Below, in pieces: positions 9,390 to 18,362 of a stretch of DNA of 64,000 nucleotides. Within the stretch, counting starts at the first letter, position 1; each line of letters opens with the position of its first letter. Position numbers and translations under genes: made by a program. This DNA comes from Microcoleus vaginatus HSN003 (lineage in GTDB: Bacteria; Cyanobacteriota; Cyanobacteriia; Cyanobacteriales; Microcoleaceae). The DNA lies in NCBI RefSeq assembly GCF_022701255.1, contig NZ_CP031705.1:620001-684000 (forward strand), in the 5' to 3' direction. The notes under the pieces are model-generated. The model was not told the DNA's origin, ran no database searches, and saw only the letters and a list, made by a program, of their open reading frames with translations.

Positions 9390-10070
9390 TTATTCCAGAT
9401 ATCCTTGATTTTTGGCAAAATTTCGCAAGCGGGGCAGACATTCTCTTTTATAAAAATTGGGGGCGGTTGACGGCGGCAAGTTAAATTCAAGAGCAATGTT
9501 TTTCCAGGGAGTCTCCGGGGGAAGACGCCTCAGAATTAAGGTTTGGCAAGTGACATCGGGGCGTTCTTTGATGTGAACGCTTCTCAATTCCCCCTCCGGA
9601 TCTGCCCGCACCCATTTTTTTGTCTCTTCTAGGATGGCTAGGGGACTGTCAGAATAAGTCGGCGGGTTTTCGATATTATTGATCAGGTTAATTTCTGCTG
9701 AGTCTTCTGAAATCAACGGTAAATCACGTCTAACTTTTTCCTGCGTTTGTTCGAGAGTAAAGTCTTTCAGTCGCATCTTGAGATATTTGTCCAGCCAAGT
9801 AATGACGCTGCCCAGATTGCGATCGTAAGGTTTGTTTGCGGTGTTGGCTTCGCAAACATTGCGACAAAAATACACCCAAGTTTGCTGTAAAGCATCATTG
9901 TAATGAGGCGTGTCTTCTTGCCAAAGTTTGCCGGATTTTACAATCAGCCTCACTATCTCGCTGAGTTTTTCCCGCCGCATCAAGCTTTTGGGCGGATGCG
10001 AACAAGCTTCAGCAACTAGCTGTTGGAGTTGTTGGTTTAAATTGTTTTCCTTATCGTTGGTGTCGGGCAT
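9390..10070 (-). CDS. Sigma-70-like (ECF-type) factor of the CHASE2/DUF1822 cluster
   Basis: 226 residues. The middle (about 60-115, DALQQTWVYFCRN then SVITWLDKYLKMRLKDF) resembles sigma region 2. The C-terminus (about 170-220, TCQTLILRRLPPETPWKNIALEFNLPPSTAPNFYKRECLPRLRNF) resembles a region 4 helix-turn-helix. I recall proteins of this kind annotated as sigma-70 family in cyanobacteria next to DUF1822 and CHASE2-CHAT genes. It is the first gene of the minus-strand run, so it may autoregulate it, and DUF1822 or the CHAT protein could act on it as an anti-sigma or protease partner. That role is inference. No anti-sigma gene of a known family is adjacent. Confidence 0.65.
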   Translation of the reverse strand: MPDTNDKENNLNQQLQQLVAEACSHPPKSLMRREKLSEIVRLIVKSGKLWQEDTPHYNDALQQTWVYFCRNVCEANTANKPYDRNLGSVITWLDKYLKMRLKDFTLEQTQEKVRRDLPLISEDSAEINLINNIENPPTYSDSPLAILEETKKWVRADPEGELRSVHIKERPDVTCQTLILRRLPPETPWKNIALEFNLPPSTAPNFYKRECLPRLRNFAKNQGYLE

Positions 10071-10608
10071 CGGCGAGGGCCTCCTTAAGAGTCTCTGGAT
10101 GAATGCTGGACACGGCCTTTGCTGGTTTAAATTCCAAGATAGAATCCCTGATTTGATTAGTTATGGACGCATTTCAAGGTAATTGTGTCATTGGCAAGTG
10201 AAACGAAGAATCTCAAACCCTTGTAACACCGCCCTTGAATGCGTAAGTTCTGTTGATGTTTGGCAGCCGAACAGGTGCTCTGTGCCAATCAGTTATCAGC
10301 ATCGTGCGAGAAAATTTCGCGCAAATTCGGCAAAAATTTTAAAAATATTTAGTTGACAAATGCCAGCAAATGGGGTACTAAATCGATTTTAGATTGAACT
10401 CACGGATGCGTCCTCTGCCTCCTCTGCGGTTTAAATAATTCAGATGTGAGCGGAAACGATATCACCCATTGCCCGAATCTGCCCCAACATCCGCTAGCTG
10501 CGCGTATTTCCCTGTATTCCTAATGGCTGACTTGCTTATTTGCCGAGAACTCATATACTTTGTCAAGTTAAGAAAATATTTTTTTGATTCATCAGGAGCG
10601 AGAAAAAA
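10071..10608. other. Divergent intergenic region (sigma-like gene / glgA)
   Basis: 538 bp between divergent genes, so it should hold promoters for both. It includes a solo family A end (GCGGAAACGATATCAC near 10449) and, near 10405-10435, an inverted copy of the dispersed CCGCAGAGG-type repeat also found near 47.7 kb. An AGGAGCG stretch 10-15 bases upstream of the glgA ATG is a plausible ribosome-binding site. No gene was seen. Confidence 0.6.
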
Positions 10609-12084
10609 ATGTACATAGTACAAATTGCCTCGGAGTGCGCCCCCGTCATCAAAGCAGGAGGTTTGGGCGACGTAGTTTACGGTTTGAGTCGGGAGTTAGA
10701 GAATTCCGGCCACTGCGTCGAGGTTATTCTACCCAAGTACGACTGCATGAGGTACGACCACATTTGGGGACTTCACGAGGCCTACCGGGATCTGGCTGTG
10801 CCCTGGTACGGCGGCGAAATCCTCTGTGATGTCTTGTGTGGCTGGGTGCACGGGCAGTTGTGTTTTTTCATCGAACCTCGCTCTCAAGATAACTTTTTTA
10901 ATCGCGGCTGTTATTACGGCTGCAATGACGACAATATGCGGTTTGCTTTTTTCAGCAAAGCCGCTTTGGAATTTTTGCTCAGAAGCAACAAGCGTCCCGA
11001 TGTGATTCACTGTCACGATTGGCAAACTGGTTTGGTTCCAGTCATGCTGTTTGAAATTTACAAATACAATTGGATGGAAAATCAGCGAGTCTGCTATACC
11101 ATTCACAATTTCAAACATCAAGGCATGGGAGGTAGCGATATTTTGCAAGCAACGGGTTTGAATCGAGAGGATTATTATTTTGAGTACGATCGCCTGCGAG
11201 ATAACTTTAACCCTTTTGCTATCAACTTTATGAAAGGCGGCATTGTTTACTCGAACTTTGTCACCACGGTTTCGCCGCACCACGCTTGGGAAGCTCACCT
11301 CGGCGAGTTTGGCTACGGTTTGGGCCACACTTTGCATTTGTATCAAGAGAAGTTTCGCGGGGTGCTCAACGGCATTGATTACGATGTGTGGAATCCCGAG
11401 ACCGATGGCTATATTCCGCACCACTACACTCAGGAGGATTTGGCAGGAAAAGCCAAAACTAAAAAAGCTTTGCGCGATCGGCTGTTCCTGCGCGATGCTG
11501 ACAAGCCTATTATTACGTTTATCGGTCGTTTGGACGACCAAAAAGGCGTTCATCTCGTCCACCACGCAATTTATTACTCTCTGAGTAAGGGAGCGCAATT
11601 TGTGCTTTTGGGTTCCGCCACCGAAGCGGGAATTAATACGCATTTCCAGCACGAGAAACAGTTTTTAAATGACAATCCCGACTGCCATTTAGAACTAGGT
11701 TTTAATGAGGAACTGTCGCACTTAATTTACGCCGGGGGGGATATGATTGTGGTTCCCAGCAATTACGAACCCTGCGGGCTGACTCAGATGATCGGGTTGA
11801 GGTACGGTACTGTTCCTGTGGTGCGGGGAGTTGGCGGTTTGGTGAATACTGTGTTCGATCGAGATTACGACACCCGCCACCTCCCGGAAGAACGCAACGG
11901 TTACGTGTTTTACCAAAGCGACTACGGCGCTTTAGAGTCGGCGCTCGATCGGGCGATCGGATTGTGGTATGACTATCATGATGAATTTGAAGAACTCATG
12001 CTTCAAGGCATGAATTGTGACAATTCGTGGAAATATCCAGCTAAAGACTATGTGGAAATTTACGAGCTAATTCGACACAAATAA
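10609..12084 (+). CDS. glgA: Glycogen synthase (ADP-glucose type)
   Basis: 491 residues, a GT5-family glycogen synthase. The N-terminal ADP-glucose loop is present as VIKAGGLGDVV, with Lys15 in the KxGGL position. The C-terminal lobe has FIGRLDDQKG, VPSNYEPCGLTQM and VPVVRGVGGLVNTV with the retaining-glycosyltransferase Glu in YEPCG. It transfers glucose from ADP-glucose to the non-reducing end of glycogen, in the cytoplasm. The length and the MYIVQIASECAPV start match the second cyanobacterial isoform (GlgA2) better than GlgA1. That subtype call is from memory. The gene stands alone, with long intergenic spaces on both sides. Confidence 0.95.
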   Translation: MYIVQIASECAPVIKAGGLGDVVYGLSRELENSGHCVEVILPKYDCMRYDHIWGLHEAYRDLAVPWYGGEILCDVLCGWVHGQLCFFIEPRSQDNFFNRGCYYGCNDDNMRFAFFSKAALEFLLRSNKRPDVIHCHDWQTGLVPVMLFEIYKYNWMENQRVCYTIHNFKHQGMGGSDILQATGLNREDYYFEYDRLRDNFNPFAINFMKGGIVYSNFVTTVSPHHAWEAHLGEFGYGLGHTLHLYQEKFRGVLNGIDYDVWNPETDGYIPHHYTQEDLAGKAKTKKALRDRLFLRDADKPIITFIGRLDDQKGVHLVHHAIYYSLSKGAQFVLLGSATEAGINTHFQHEKQFLNDNPDCHLELGFNEELSHLIYAGGDMIVVPSNYEPCGLTQMIGLRYGTVPVVRGVGGLVNTVFDRDYDTRHLPEERNGYVFYQSDYGALESALDRAIGLWYDYHDEFEELMLQGMNCDNSWKYPAKDYVEIYELIRHK

Positions 12085-12765
12085 TCCGTAGGGTGTCCAG
12101 TGTGTACCTTATTAAGGGTTCGCACTGCTAGCCCGCTTGTTGGTGGCTGTTGATCCTGGTTGCGAAGTCGGACAGTTGATACATGGCGGTAACGCGAATC
12201 GCTTGGGAGATGGCTCTTGCTTTTTTTTTGGGAGTGCGAGGTTGTTTACTGTCTGCCCTTTGAGGGCAGACAGTAAACAACCTATGGGGGATATGGCTGG
12301 GGAGTTTTTGGAGATGTCTATTGCAAACAAGTGTTGTGATACCTAATCAGCAACAATCTGTGTCATAAATACGCTCCTGAACGCATCAAAACCTTCATAA
12401 GCAAATTTTTTGACGTTGCATAATAGCGGCATGATTTTGATTTTTGTGTGGGATGGGCCCAGGAGCCCGAAGGCGTGTATTTTCAGAGCAGGCGGGACAC
12501 CCTACAATAATCATCTTCAAATTGTGCAACGCCAATTTTTTACCTAATCTGCGGGCTACGACAAAGTTTTTTCGTAAAAAAAACTGCCGATTCAGCGAAG
12601 TCGAGACCGGATTTCTCAGCACCAGTGCGTCAGCCCTAAAATAGTTACGCTTTTGATCATCAAATAAGAATTACTTGCATTAATATAGTAAAGCAATGAC
12701 TATAGATGGCTGTAGATGCACCATCGTGTCAAATACCAGATGAAAAAATCTATCATTATAGAACC
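12085..12765. other. Long intergenic region upstream of futA
   Basis: About 680 bp with no convincing gene. Short open frames occur on both strands between 12112 and 12650, but they match no family I know and cross the perfect hairpin at 12239-12283. The AT-rich last 110 bp should hold the futA promoter. I see only a weak, uncertain Fur-box-like stretch near 12660-12680. Confidence 0.5.
12239..12283. repeat. Perfect 21-bp inverted repeat with 3-nt loop
   Basis: The left arm (12239-12259, starting AGGTTGTTTACTG) and right arm (12263-12283, ending CAGTAAACAACCT) are exact reverse complements around the loop TTG. Such a long perfect stem with a minimal loop would form a very stable hairpin. A run of nine or more T lies about 20 bases to its left, so it could act as a terminator for a minus-strand transcript, or it may be the core of a small palindromic element. 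Confidence 0.85.
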
Positions 12766-13815
12766 ATGAGCATTTCTCGGCGTATTTTTCTTGCCAGCGG
12801 TACCGCAATGGCTGTCGTGGCAGTGGGGGAATTAAGTAAAACAGCCCCAGTAGTAGCCCAAACGGGCACCCTCAACCTTTATTCAGCACGTCACTACGAC
12901 ACTGATAATGAGTTGTACCAAAGCTTCACCAAAAAAACTGGGATTAAGGTTAACCTCGTTGAAGCGGATGCTGACCAACTGATTGAACGGATCAGAAGTG
13001 AAGGTGCTAATAGCCCCGCTGATGTTTTCCTCACCGTTGATGGTGGGCGTTTGTGGCGGGCCAAACAAGCAGGTATCCTGCAACCTGTTTCTTCAAAAGT
13101 CCTGACATCGGCAATTCCAGCAAGTTTGCGAGATCCTCAAGGTTTCTGGTTTGGTTTATCGCGCCGGGCACGGGTGATTGTTTACAACAAAAGCAAGGTG
13201 AACCCCGCCCAGTTGTCAACCTATGAGGCGCTGACAGAACCTCGCTGGAAAGGCAAAATTTTAGTGCGATCGTCCACTAATATCTATAATCAGTCTCTGG
13301 TTGGGGCTATGTTAGCTGCTCATGGAGCTCAAAAAACAGAAGCTTGGGCGCGAGGATTGGTGGCTAATTTTGCCCGTCCTCCAGAAGGAGGTGATACGGA
13401 CCAAATCAAGGCTGTTGCTAATGGGGTAGGCGATATTGCCCTTGTTAATACCTATTATGTAGCTCGCTTAATGAAATCGAAAGATCCAGCAGATCAGGCA
13501 CTCGCGGCGAAAGTAGGTGTATTTTTCCCGAACCAGCGCGATCGCGGTACCCACGTCAATATTAGTGGTGCTGGTGTAGTCAAAACCTCCCGTAACAAAG
13601 CAGCCGCGATCAAATTCTTAGAACACCTAGTCACTCCGGAAGCGCAACAAATTTTTTCTAGGGGTAATTACGAATACCCTGTGATTTCAAATGTGGCGAT
13701 CGATCCTGCAGTTGCCAGTTTTGGTACATTCAAATCTGACCCTCTCAACCCTGATGTGTTTGGGAAAAATAACCCCGAAGCTTTAAAGATTGCCGATCGC
13801 GCCGGATGGAAATAG
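12766..13815 (+). CDS. futA: Iron(III) ABC transporter, periplasmic binding protein (FutA-like)
   Basis: 349 residues from the ATG at 12766; an upstream in-frame ATG at 12706 would add a non-conserved 20-residue tail. The N-terminus has a twin-arginine-like signal (SISRRIFLASG) followed by a hydrophobic stretch and an Ala-rich cleavage region near PVVAQTG. The mature part is a class of bacterial Fe3+ binding proteins (LNLYSARHYDTDNELY, EADADQLIERIRSEG, ADVFLTVDGGRLWRAKQAGIL, NTYYVARL), with the Tyr residues expected for iron ligation. It delivers Fe3+ to the FutB/FutC transporter encoded downstream. Family proteins in cyanobacteria can also be thylakoid-associated (IdiA). Confidence 0.93.
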   Translation: MSISRRIFLASGTAMAVVAVGELSKTAPVVAQTGTLNLYSARHYDTDNELYQSFTKKTGIKVNLVEADADQLIERIRSEGANSPADVFLTVDGGRLWRAKQAGILQPVSSKVLTSAIPASLRDPQGFWFGLSRRARVIVYNKSKVNPAQLSTYEALTEPRWKGKILVRSSTNIYNQSLVGAMLAAHGAQKTEAWARGLVANFARPPEGGDTDQIKAVANGVGDIALVNTYYVARLMKSKDPADQALAAKVGVFFPNQRDRGTHVNISGAGVVKTSRNKAAAIKFLEHLVTPEAQQIFSRGNYEYPVISNVAIDPAVASFGTFKSDPLNPDVFGKNNPEALKIADRAGWK

Positions 13816-13845
13816 AAGCTTTTTGAACAAGAAGCTAGTCTTTGT

Positions 13846-13871
13846 GATTCGGCGGTTGAAACCGCCGAATC
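13846..13871. terminator. Hairpin between convergent futA and pentapeptide gene
   Basis: GATTCGGCGGTT (13846-13857) pairs exactly with AACCGCCGAATC (13860-13871). The GC-rich 12-bp stem lies 31 bp past the futA stop and 10 bp before the end of the convergent pentapeptide gene. It could terminate both transcripts. Confidence 0.65.
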
Positions 13872-13880
13872 GAACCCGGT

Positions 13881-14381
13881 TTAATTTTTAATTTTACCAT
13901 CCGGCATTATAGCGCCTTTCAGGTTTGCCCCTGTCAGGTTCGCCCCTGTCAAATCAGCACTATTTAAGTCAGTTTCACTTAAATCGGCATTACTAAGATT
14001 GGCATTATTCAGTTTTGCCCCTCGCAAAAAAGCCCCCTTGAGATTTGCATTACTCAAATCAGCCTTTGTGAGATCAGCGGCAGATAAACCTGCTTTTTCC
14101 AGAGAAGCACCTTTTAAATTTGCACCTTTGAGATTGACGCTATCGAGTAAGGCTTCATTAAGTTTGACCTTTTCTAGCACAGCACCTTCCAAGTTAGCAC
14201 CATTGAGATTAGCGCTTGTTAAATCCAGGTCGCTTAACTTAGCGCCAGTTAGATCGCAGGCTGGACATTGCTTAGTTTTTTGCAATGTGTCGAGGGGGGT
14301 TCCTGCCTCTTTTTGGCATCCAAACGTGACAAAAATAGTAAGTAGTAAGAAAGAGATTGTGCCAGTCGTGCGGGTAAACAT
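13881..14381 (-). CDS. Pentapeptide-repeat lipoprotein
   Basis: 166 residues from the ATG at 14381 (an in-frame start at 14402 adds seven residues). A hydrophobic signal (ISFLLLTIFVTFGC) ends in a Cys that looks like a lipobox, so a lipoprotein is likely. After a CPACDL segment come about 20 pentapeptide repeats of the A(N/D)Lxx type, enough for a right-handed quadrilateral beta-helix. Function is unknown. The gene lies between futA and futB, convergent with futA and 250 bp downstream of futB on the same strand, so a link to iron uptake is possible but only positional. Confidence 0.8.
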   Translation of the reverse strand: MFTRTTGTISFLLLTIFVTFGCQKEAGTPLDTLQKTKQCPACDLTGAKLSDLDLTSANLNGANLEGAVLEKVKLNEALLDSVNLKGANLKGASLEKAGLSAADLTKADLSNANLKGAFLRGAKLNNANLSNADLSETDLNSADLTGANLTGANLKGAIMPDGKIKN

Positions 14382-14402
14382 TGCTGAATTTCTATTAATC
14401 AT

Positions 14403-14633
14403 CTTGATTTATGAAGGAAAAAGGAAGAAGGAAGAAGGGTTGATACATTCTCCTGAAATCCGCCAGGGAATTTATTCCCTGTCTAATAGCTAAAGTCGGT
14501 TTCAACCGACTGAAATCCTAGCTGTATAGTCGTCTTCAGACGACTTTCGCTATGAGACAGTGGTTTCAACCCCTGCCGGACTATAGCTTTAAAAGAATCA
14601 ATCACCTCTGCAAGCAGGGAAGAGATTTGGCGG
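14403..14633. repeat. Palindromic intergenic repeats
   Basis: The spacer between futB and the pentapeptide gene carries two palindromes: AAAGTCGGTTTCAACCGACT (near 14492-14511) and AGTCGTCTTCAGACGACT (near 14527-14545). These are typical dispersed cyanobacterial repeats and could attenuate transcription after futB. No gene was seen. Confidence 0.55.
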
Positions 14634-16340
14634 TTATAGTGTTGAAGACTTGCGCGATCGCGCAATTTTCCAACTTAATAAAATAACAGGTAACATCCCC
14701 ACTAAAACAATTGCCAATGCTGGGCCAGAAGCTTCAGCCAATCGCTCATCTGAGGCAAGTTGATAAGTTCGCACCGCCAAAGTATCAAAGTTAAAAGGTC
14801 TAATAATTATAGTAGCAGGTAACTCTTTCATTACATCAACGAATACTAACATCATGGCCGTTAGTAAACCTCCGGTCATCATTGGTGTATGAACTGTAGC
14901 TAAAGTTTGCATCGGACTATAACCCAAACTTCTCGCCGCATCATCTAAATTAGGCTTGATTTTGCTCAAACTTGACTCCACCGCATTTAAAGAAACAGCT
15001 AGGAAGCGCACTATATAGGCAAATACCAAAGCTGCGATCGTACCGCTTAACAACAAGCCTGTAGAAATCCCGAATTTCTGGCGCATCCAACTATCAAATA
15101 GATTGTCAATTTGACCAATGGGAACCATAATCCCCACTGCAATCACAGAACCCGGTACAGCATAGCCCATTGCCGCAACTCTCGTTCCAAACTGCACTCC
15201 TAAATTAGGATATAACCGTAAACCATAAGCCATAATCAAGGCAATAACTACGGCTAAAATTGCTGTCAGGGTGGCTAAAATTAAACTATGACGGGCAAAC
15301 ATCCAAAAACGTTCATCTAAGGTTAGTTGCCAATTCGCTAATGTCAACTTGACTAAAAGACTTGCTGGCAATAAAAAACCAAAAAATAGTGGCAGAAAAC
15401 AAGCAATTATCGCTAAAACATCCCGGATTCCTTTAAGCTGATAAGTTTGCAGTTGGCGATAGCGACTGCTAGCTTGATAATATTTAGTCCGACTGCGCGA
15501 CCAGCGTTCTAATAAAATTAAACCCAGAACAAATAATAATAGCAGGGCAGCTAATTGATTGGCTGCAATTCGTTCTCCCATGCCAAACCAAGTCCGATAA
15601 ATACCTGTGGTGAATGTATCAACTCCAAAATACTGCACCGTGCCATAATCGTTGAGAGTTTCCATCAAAGCAAGTGCTAAACCTGCTACAATTGCGGGTC
15701 TTGCCATTGGTAAGGCAACGGTAATAAAACTCCGCCAAGGACTACAGCCAAGTATTCTACTAGCTTCTAGGGTACAAGTGGATTGCTCCAAAAATGCAAC
15801 TCTTGTTAATAGGTAGACATAGGGATATAAAACTAAGATTAGCATTAAGATTGCTCCTGGGAGCGATCGCACGTTAGGAAACCAATAGTCTCCATAACTC
15901 CAGCCAAAAATATAACGCAAAGCACTTTGAACTGGGCCGGAAAAATCTAAAAAGTCTGTATAAGTATAAGCTAGGACATAAGCTGGGGCAGCTAAGGGTA
16001 ACAGTAATGCCCATTCAAATATGCGACTGGCCCGAAAGCGACACATTGTTACTAGCCATGCACATCCTACGCCAATCACGACAACACCAAAGCCTACGCC
16101 GATCATTAACAATAAAGAGTTGACGATATAACGGGTTAAAACTGTATCGGTTAAATGTTGCCATGTATCTTTAGCTTCAAAAAAGATACTGGATAAGACA
16201 CTGATCACTGGTAGGGCGATCGGCAATGCTAAAGCGATAACAGCAAGTGTCCACCCACTAGCCGATAGACCGCGTAAGGTCGATAGCCATTGGATTGTCC
16301 TGATTCCTGTTTGTTGTAGTGATTGTTTGGAATTTTTCAT
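14634..16340 (-). CDS. futB: Iron(III) ABC transporter permease, two fused domains (FutB-like)
   Basis: 568 residues with about twelve hydrophobic helices in two repeated permease halves. Each half has a binding-protein-dependent transport loop for docking the ATPase: EASRILGCSPWRSFITVALPMARPA (about 190-215) and DAARSLGYSPMQTLATVHTPMM (about 460-485). This fused-dimer form is usual for FbpB/FutB permeases. It forms the membrane channel for Fe3+ delivered by FutA. It is divergent from futC with a 126-bp shared promoter region. The gene ends within 250 bp of the pentapeptide lipoprotein gene. Confidence 0.92.
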   Translation of the reverse strand: MKNSKQSLQQTGIRTIQWLSTLRGLSASGWTLAVIALALPIALPVISVLSSIFFEAKDTWQHLTDTVLTRYIVNSLLLMIGVGFGVVVIGVGCAWLVTMCRFRASRIFEWALLLPLAAPAYVLAYTYTDFLDFSGPVQSALRYIFGWSYGDYWFPNVRSLPGAILMLILVLYPYVYLLTRVAFLEQSTCTLEASRILGCSPWRSFITVALPMARPAIVAGLALALMETLNDYGTVQYFGVDTFTTGIYRTWFGMGERIAANQLAALLLLFVLGLILLERWSRSRTKYYQASSRYRQLQTYQLKGIRDVLAIIACFLPLFFGFLLPASLLVKLTLANWQLTLDERFWMFARHSLILATLTAILAVVIALIMAYGLRLYPNLGVQFGTRVAAMGYAVPGSVIAVGIMVPIGQIDNLFDSWMRQKFGISTGLLLSGTIAALVFAYIVRFLAVSLNAVESSLSKIKPNLDDAARSLGYSPMQTLATVHTPMMTGGLLTAMMLVFVDVMKELPATIIIRPFNFDTLAVRTYQLASDERLAEASGPALAIVLVGMLPVILLSWKIARSRKSSTL

Positions 16341-16466
16341 CGCTAGTAAATTGTCTAGCTTGCTACTTTATCAGTATGTGTAAACATTTGTCAAGTCTTT
16401 ATGACAATTTATATCACTAAACTGGTTTATTGTAGAATAGTAAGTTGTTGATTATTTATAGCAATA
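16341..16466. promoter_or_regulatory. Divergent futB/futC promoter region
   Basis: 126 bp of AT-rich DNA between divergently transcribed iron-transport genes, so it must serve both. AT-rich inverted stretches (for example around TTTATGACAATTTATATCACTAAA) could bind Fur, but I cannot point to a clear 19-bp Fur box. Confidence 0.45.
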
Positions 16467-17555
16467 ATGGCTCGACCGATAATTCTGCATTTGGATGGTG
16501 TAACAAAACAGTATTCCCAAGCAGCATCACCTGCGGTGGCATCTGTTACCCTGACTTTACATCAGGGAGATATCCTGGGGTTGTTGGGGCCATCGGGTTG
16601 TGGGAAAACAACGTTGCTGCGGTTAATTGCTGGTTTTGAACAGCTACAAGCAGGGACGATCGCTCTAGCCGGAAAAACTGTAGCCAGTGTTAATATGTCA
16701 GTCCCGCCGGAACAGCGAGACATTGGTATGGTGTTTCAAGACTATGCACTATTCCCCCATTTGACAGTCGCGAAAAATGTAGCTTTTGGCTTAACGCATC
16801 AAGGAAAAGAGTCAAAGCATAATATTCAGAAAGGTGTCACCGAAGCATTAGCGCTGGTGGGATTAGAAGGATTGGAAAATCGTTATCCCCATGAATTATC
16901 CGGGGGTCAGCAACAGCGAGTGGCGCTGGCCCGTGCTTTAGCGCCTAGACCTGCGATTATTTTACTAGATGAACCCTTGAGTAATTTAGATGTACAAGTA
17001 CGGTTAAGATTGCGTCAGGAAGTCCGCGAGATTCTCAAAGCAACGGGAACTTCTGGTGTATTTGTCACCCACGATCGCGAAGAAGCACTTTCGATTTCAG
17101 ATTGGGTAGCGGTGATGCGTCAAGGCCAATTAGAACAGTTTGGCACTCCAGAGGAAGTTTACCGAGAACCAGCATCTCGATTTGTGGCTGAGTTTGTGAC
17201 GCAAGCTAATTTTCTTTCTGCATCGCTAAAGCAGGATTTTTGGGAAACCGAAGTAGGCTGTTTTGCTGTTAAAGGAGATTCATTTGTAAAAGTTCCTTGT
17301 GATGCTTCTACTGAAGGAGAATTGATGATCCGGCAGGAAGATTTAAGTTTATTCTTAGATGAAGATTCGGCTGTTGTGATTTGCGATCGCCAATTTTTAG
17401 GCCGAGAAAATCGTTATTGTTTAAAAACTCCTTCTGGCGAAAAGTTATATGCACTCACAACCACAGGAAATGTTTTTCCCATTGGTTCTAAAGTTCGGTT
17501 ATCTTGTGGTGATAATTCTCCCTTAGCTTTCTTTGTCGGTAAGCCTAGGCCATAG
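16467..17555 (+). CDS. futC: Iron(III) ABC transporter ATP-binding protein (FutC-like)
   Basis: 362 residues. The ABC ATPase domain has Walker A GPSGCGKTT (about 43-51), Q-loop VFQDYALFPH, signature LSGGQQQRVALARAL, Walker B IILLDEPLSNLD and switch VTHDREEAL. A C-terminal TOBE-like domain (about 245-360) follows, as in FbpC/FutC and other iron or sulfate importers. It powers Fe3+ import through FutB. ATG at 16467 gives MARPIILHLDGVTK, a normal start. It is divergent from futB, so the three fut genes are expressed from at least two promoters. Confidence 0.92.
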   Translation: MARPIILHLDGVTKQYSQAASPAVASVTLTLHQGDILGLLGPSGCGKTTLLRLIAGFEQLQAGTIALAGKTVASVNMSVPPEQRDIGMVFQDYALFPHLTVAKNVAFGLTHQGKESKHNIQKGVTEALALVGLEGLENRYPHELSGGQQQRVALARALAPRPAIILLDEPLSNLDVQVRLRLRQEVREILKATGTSGVFVTHDREEALSISDWVAVMRQGQLEQFGTPEEVYREPASRFVAEFVTQANFLSASLKQDFWETEVGCFAVKGDSFVKVPCDASTEGELMIRQEDLSLFLDEDSAVVICDRQFLGRENRYCLKTPSGEKLYALTTTGNVFPIGSKVRLSCGDNSPLAFFVGKPRP

Positions 17556-17630
17556 CTAATGACTAATTGCTAATTGGGAAAAAATCCTCCCCCTTTTCCC
17601 ATCTCCCAGTTTCCCTCTCTTCCTTCTTCC

Positions 17631-17966
17631 TTATACTGTCTGATACGTTTTCTGTCTATCGCTGTTGTCAGGGAAGGGGCTAGTCACGATATGCTCTGCT
17701 TTTATACCCGCTGCAATCAGCGCTTGGCTTAGACCTTCCTCGAAGTTATCATCTTCAATTACAACTTGATTATCGACTAAACGAGCATGAAACAGAATCG
17801 TGTCAATCCAGCGCTGTTTATCCCAGCCTGTAGCCAGAACCAGAAAGTGACCAGAATCGACATCACAGACGGGGTAAAGCTGGATCGCCTGTAAACGGGG
17901 TTGGGCGCGAGTTGCTTCTTGCAGGGTTTTTTTGAGGATGTCTGCATAGCTTAGTGAGTTATCCAT
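17631..17966 (-). CDS. XisI family protein without an adjacent XisH
   Basis: 111 residues. It resembles the XisI family (fdxN-element excision controlling factor) in overall plan: an N-terminal helix (SYADILKKTLQEAT), strands around HFLVLATGWDKQRWI, then VVIEDDNFEEGLSQALIAAGI and a short charged tail. Members usually show the GW..., ..I..D.TE.GIA..L...GI pattern seen here. XisI normally pairs with XisH. No XisH gene is adjacent and no excision element is evident. In most cyanobacteria these are multicopy genes of unclear function. It converges with futC. Confidence 0.75.
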   Translation of the reverse strand: MDNSLSYADILKKTLQEATRAQPRLQAIQLYPVCDVDSGHFLVLATGWDKQRWIDTILFHARLVDNQVVIEDDNFEEGLSQALIAAGIKAEHIVTSPFPDNSDRQKTYQTV

Positions 17967-18362
17967 TGGAGAATCACCTCTTGATTTGGTTCGTAAACTA
18001 AATAATTCGATAATTTAGGTTAAAAAATATAAGTATGAATCTTTTGAACTCCCATTTGTTGTGAATGTCGCTGATTATAAAAGTAAATGTTCTAGTATCT
18101 AATAAAGATAGCTTTTTTCAGTGCGACGAGTAAGAGGTTTGAGTCGGAGCGTGCGTCGAACTCTATTGAGAAAAAGAGATTCGGATGGGGACTAATAAGG
18201 GGTTGACATACATGGAAAACTTGCGGTATTTTGTGGTTATATGATGTATTGTACCGCATCGGCGATACAATTATAATTTATGCGACTGACTTGCTTGTTA
18301 GGATATATACCCAGGCTATTTGGTTGGAGTTTAGCCTCGTATGTAGTAGGTGAGAGTTGTTA
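17967..18362. other. AT-rich intergenic region
   Basis: 396 bp between divergent genes. I see no gene or clear structure. The base composition becomes more AT-rich towards the DUF4238 gene, in line with that gene being acquired. Confidence 0.4.

Noticed and set aside
12112..12346. Small frames on both strands around the 21-bp hairpin
   Set aside because: No recognisable motif, and both pass through the palindrome; treated as non-coding.
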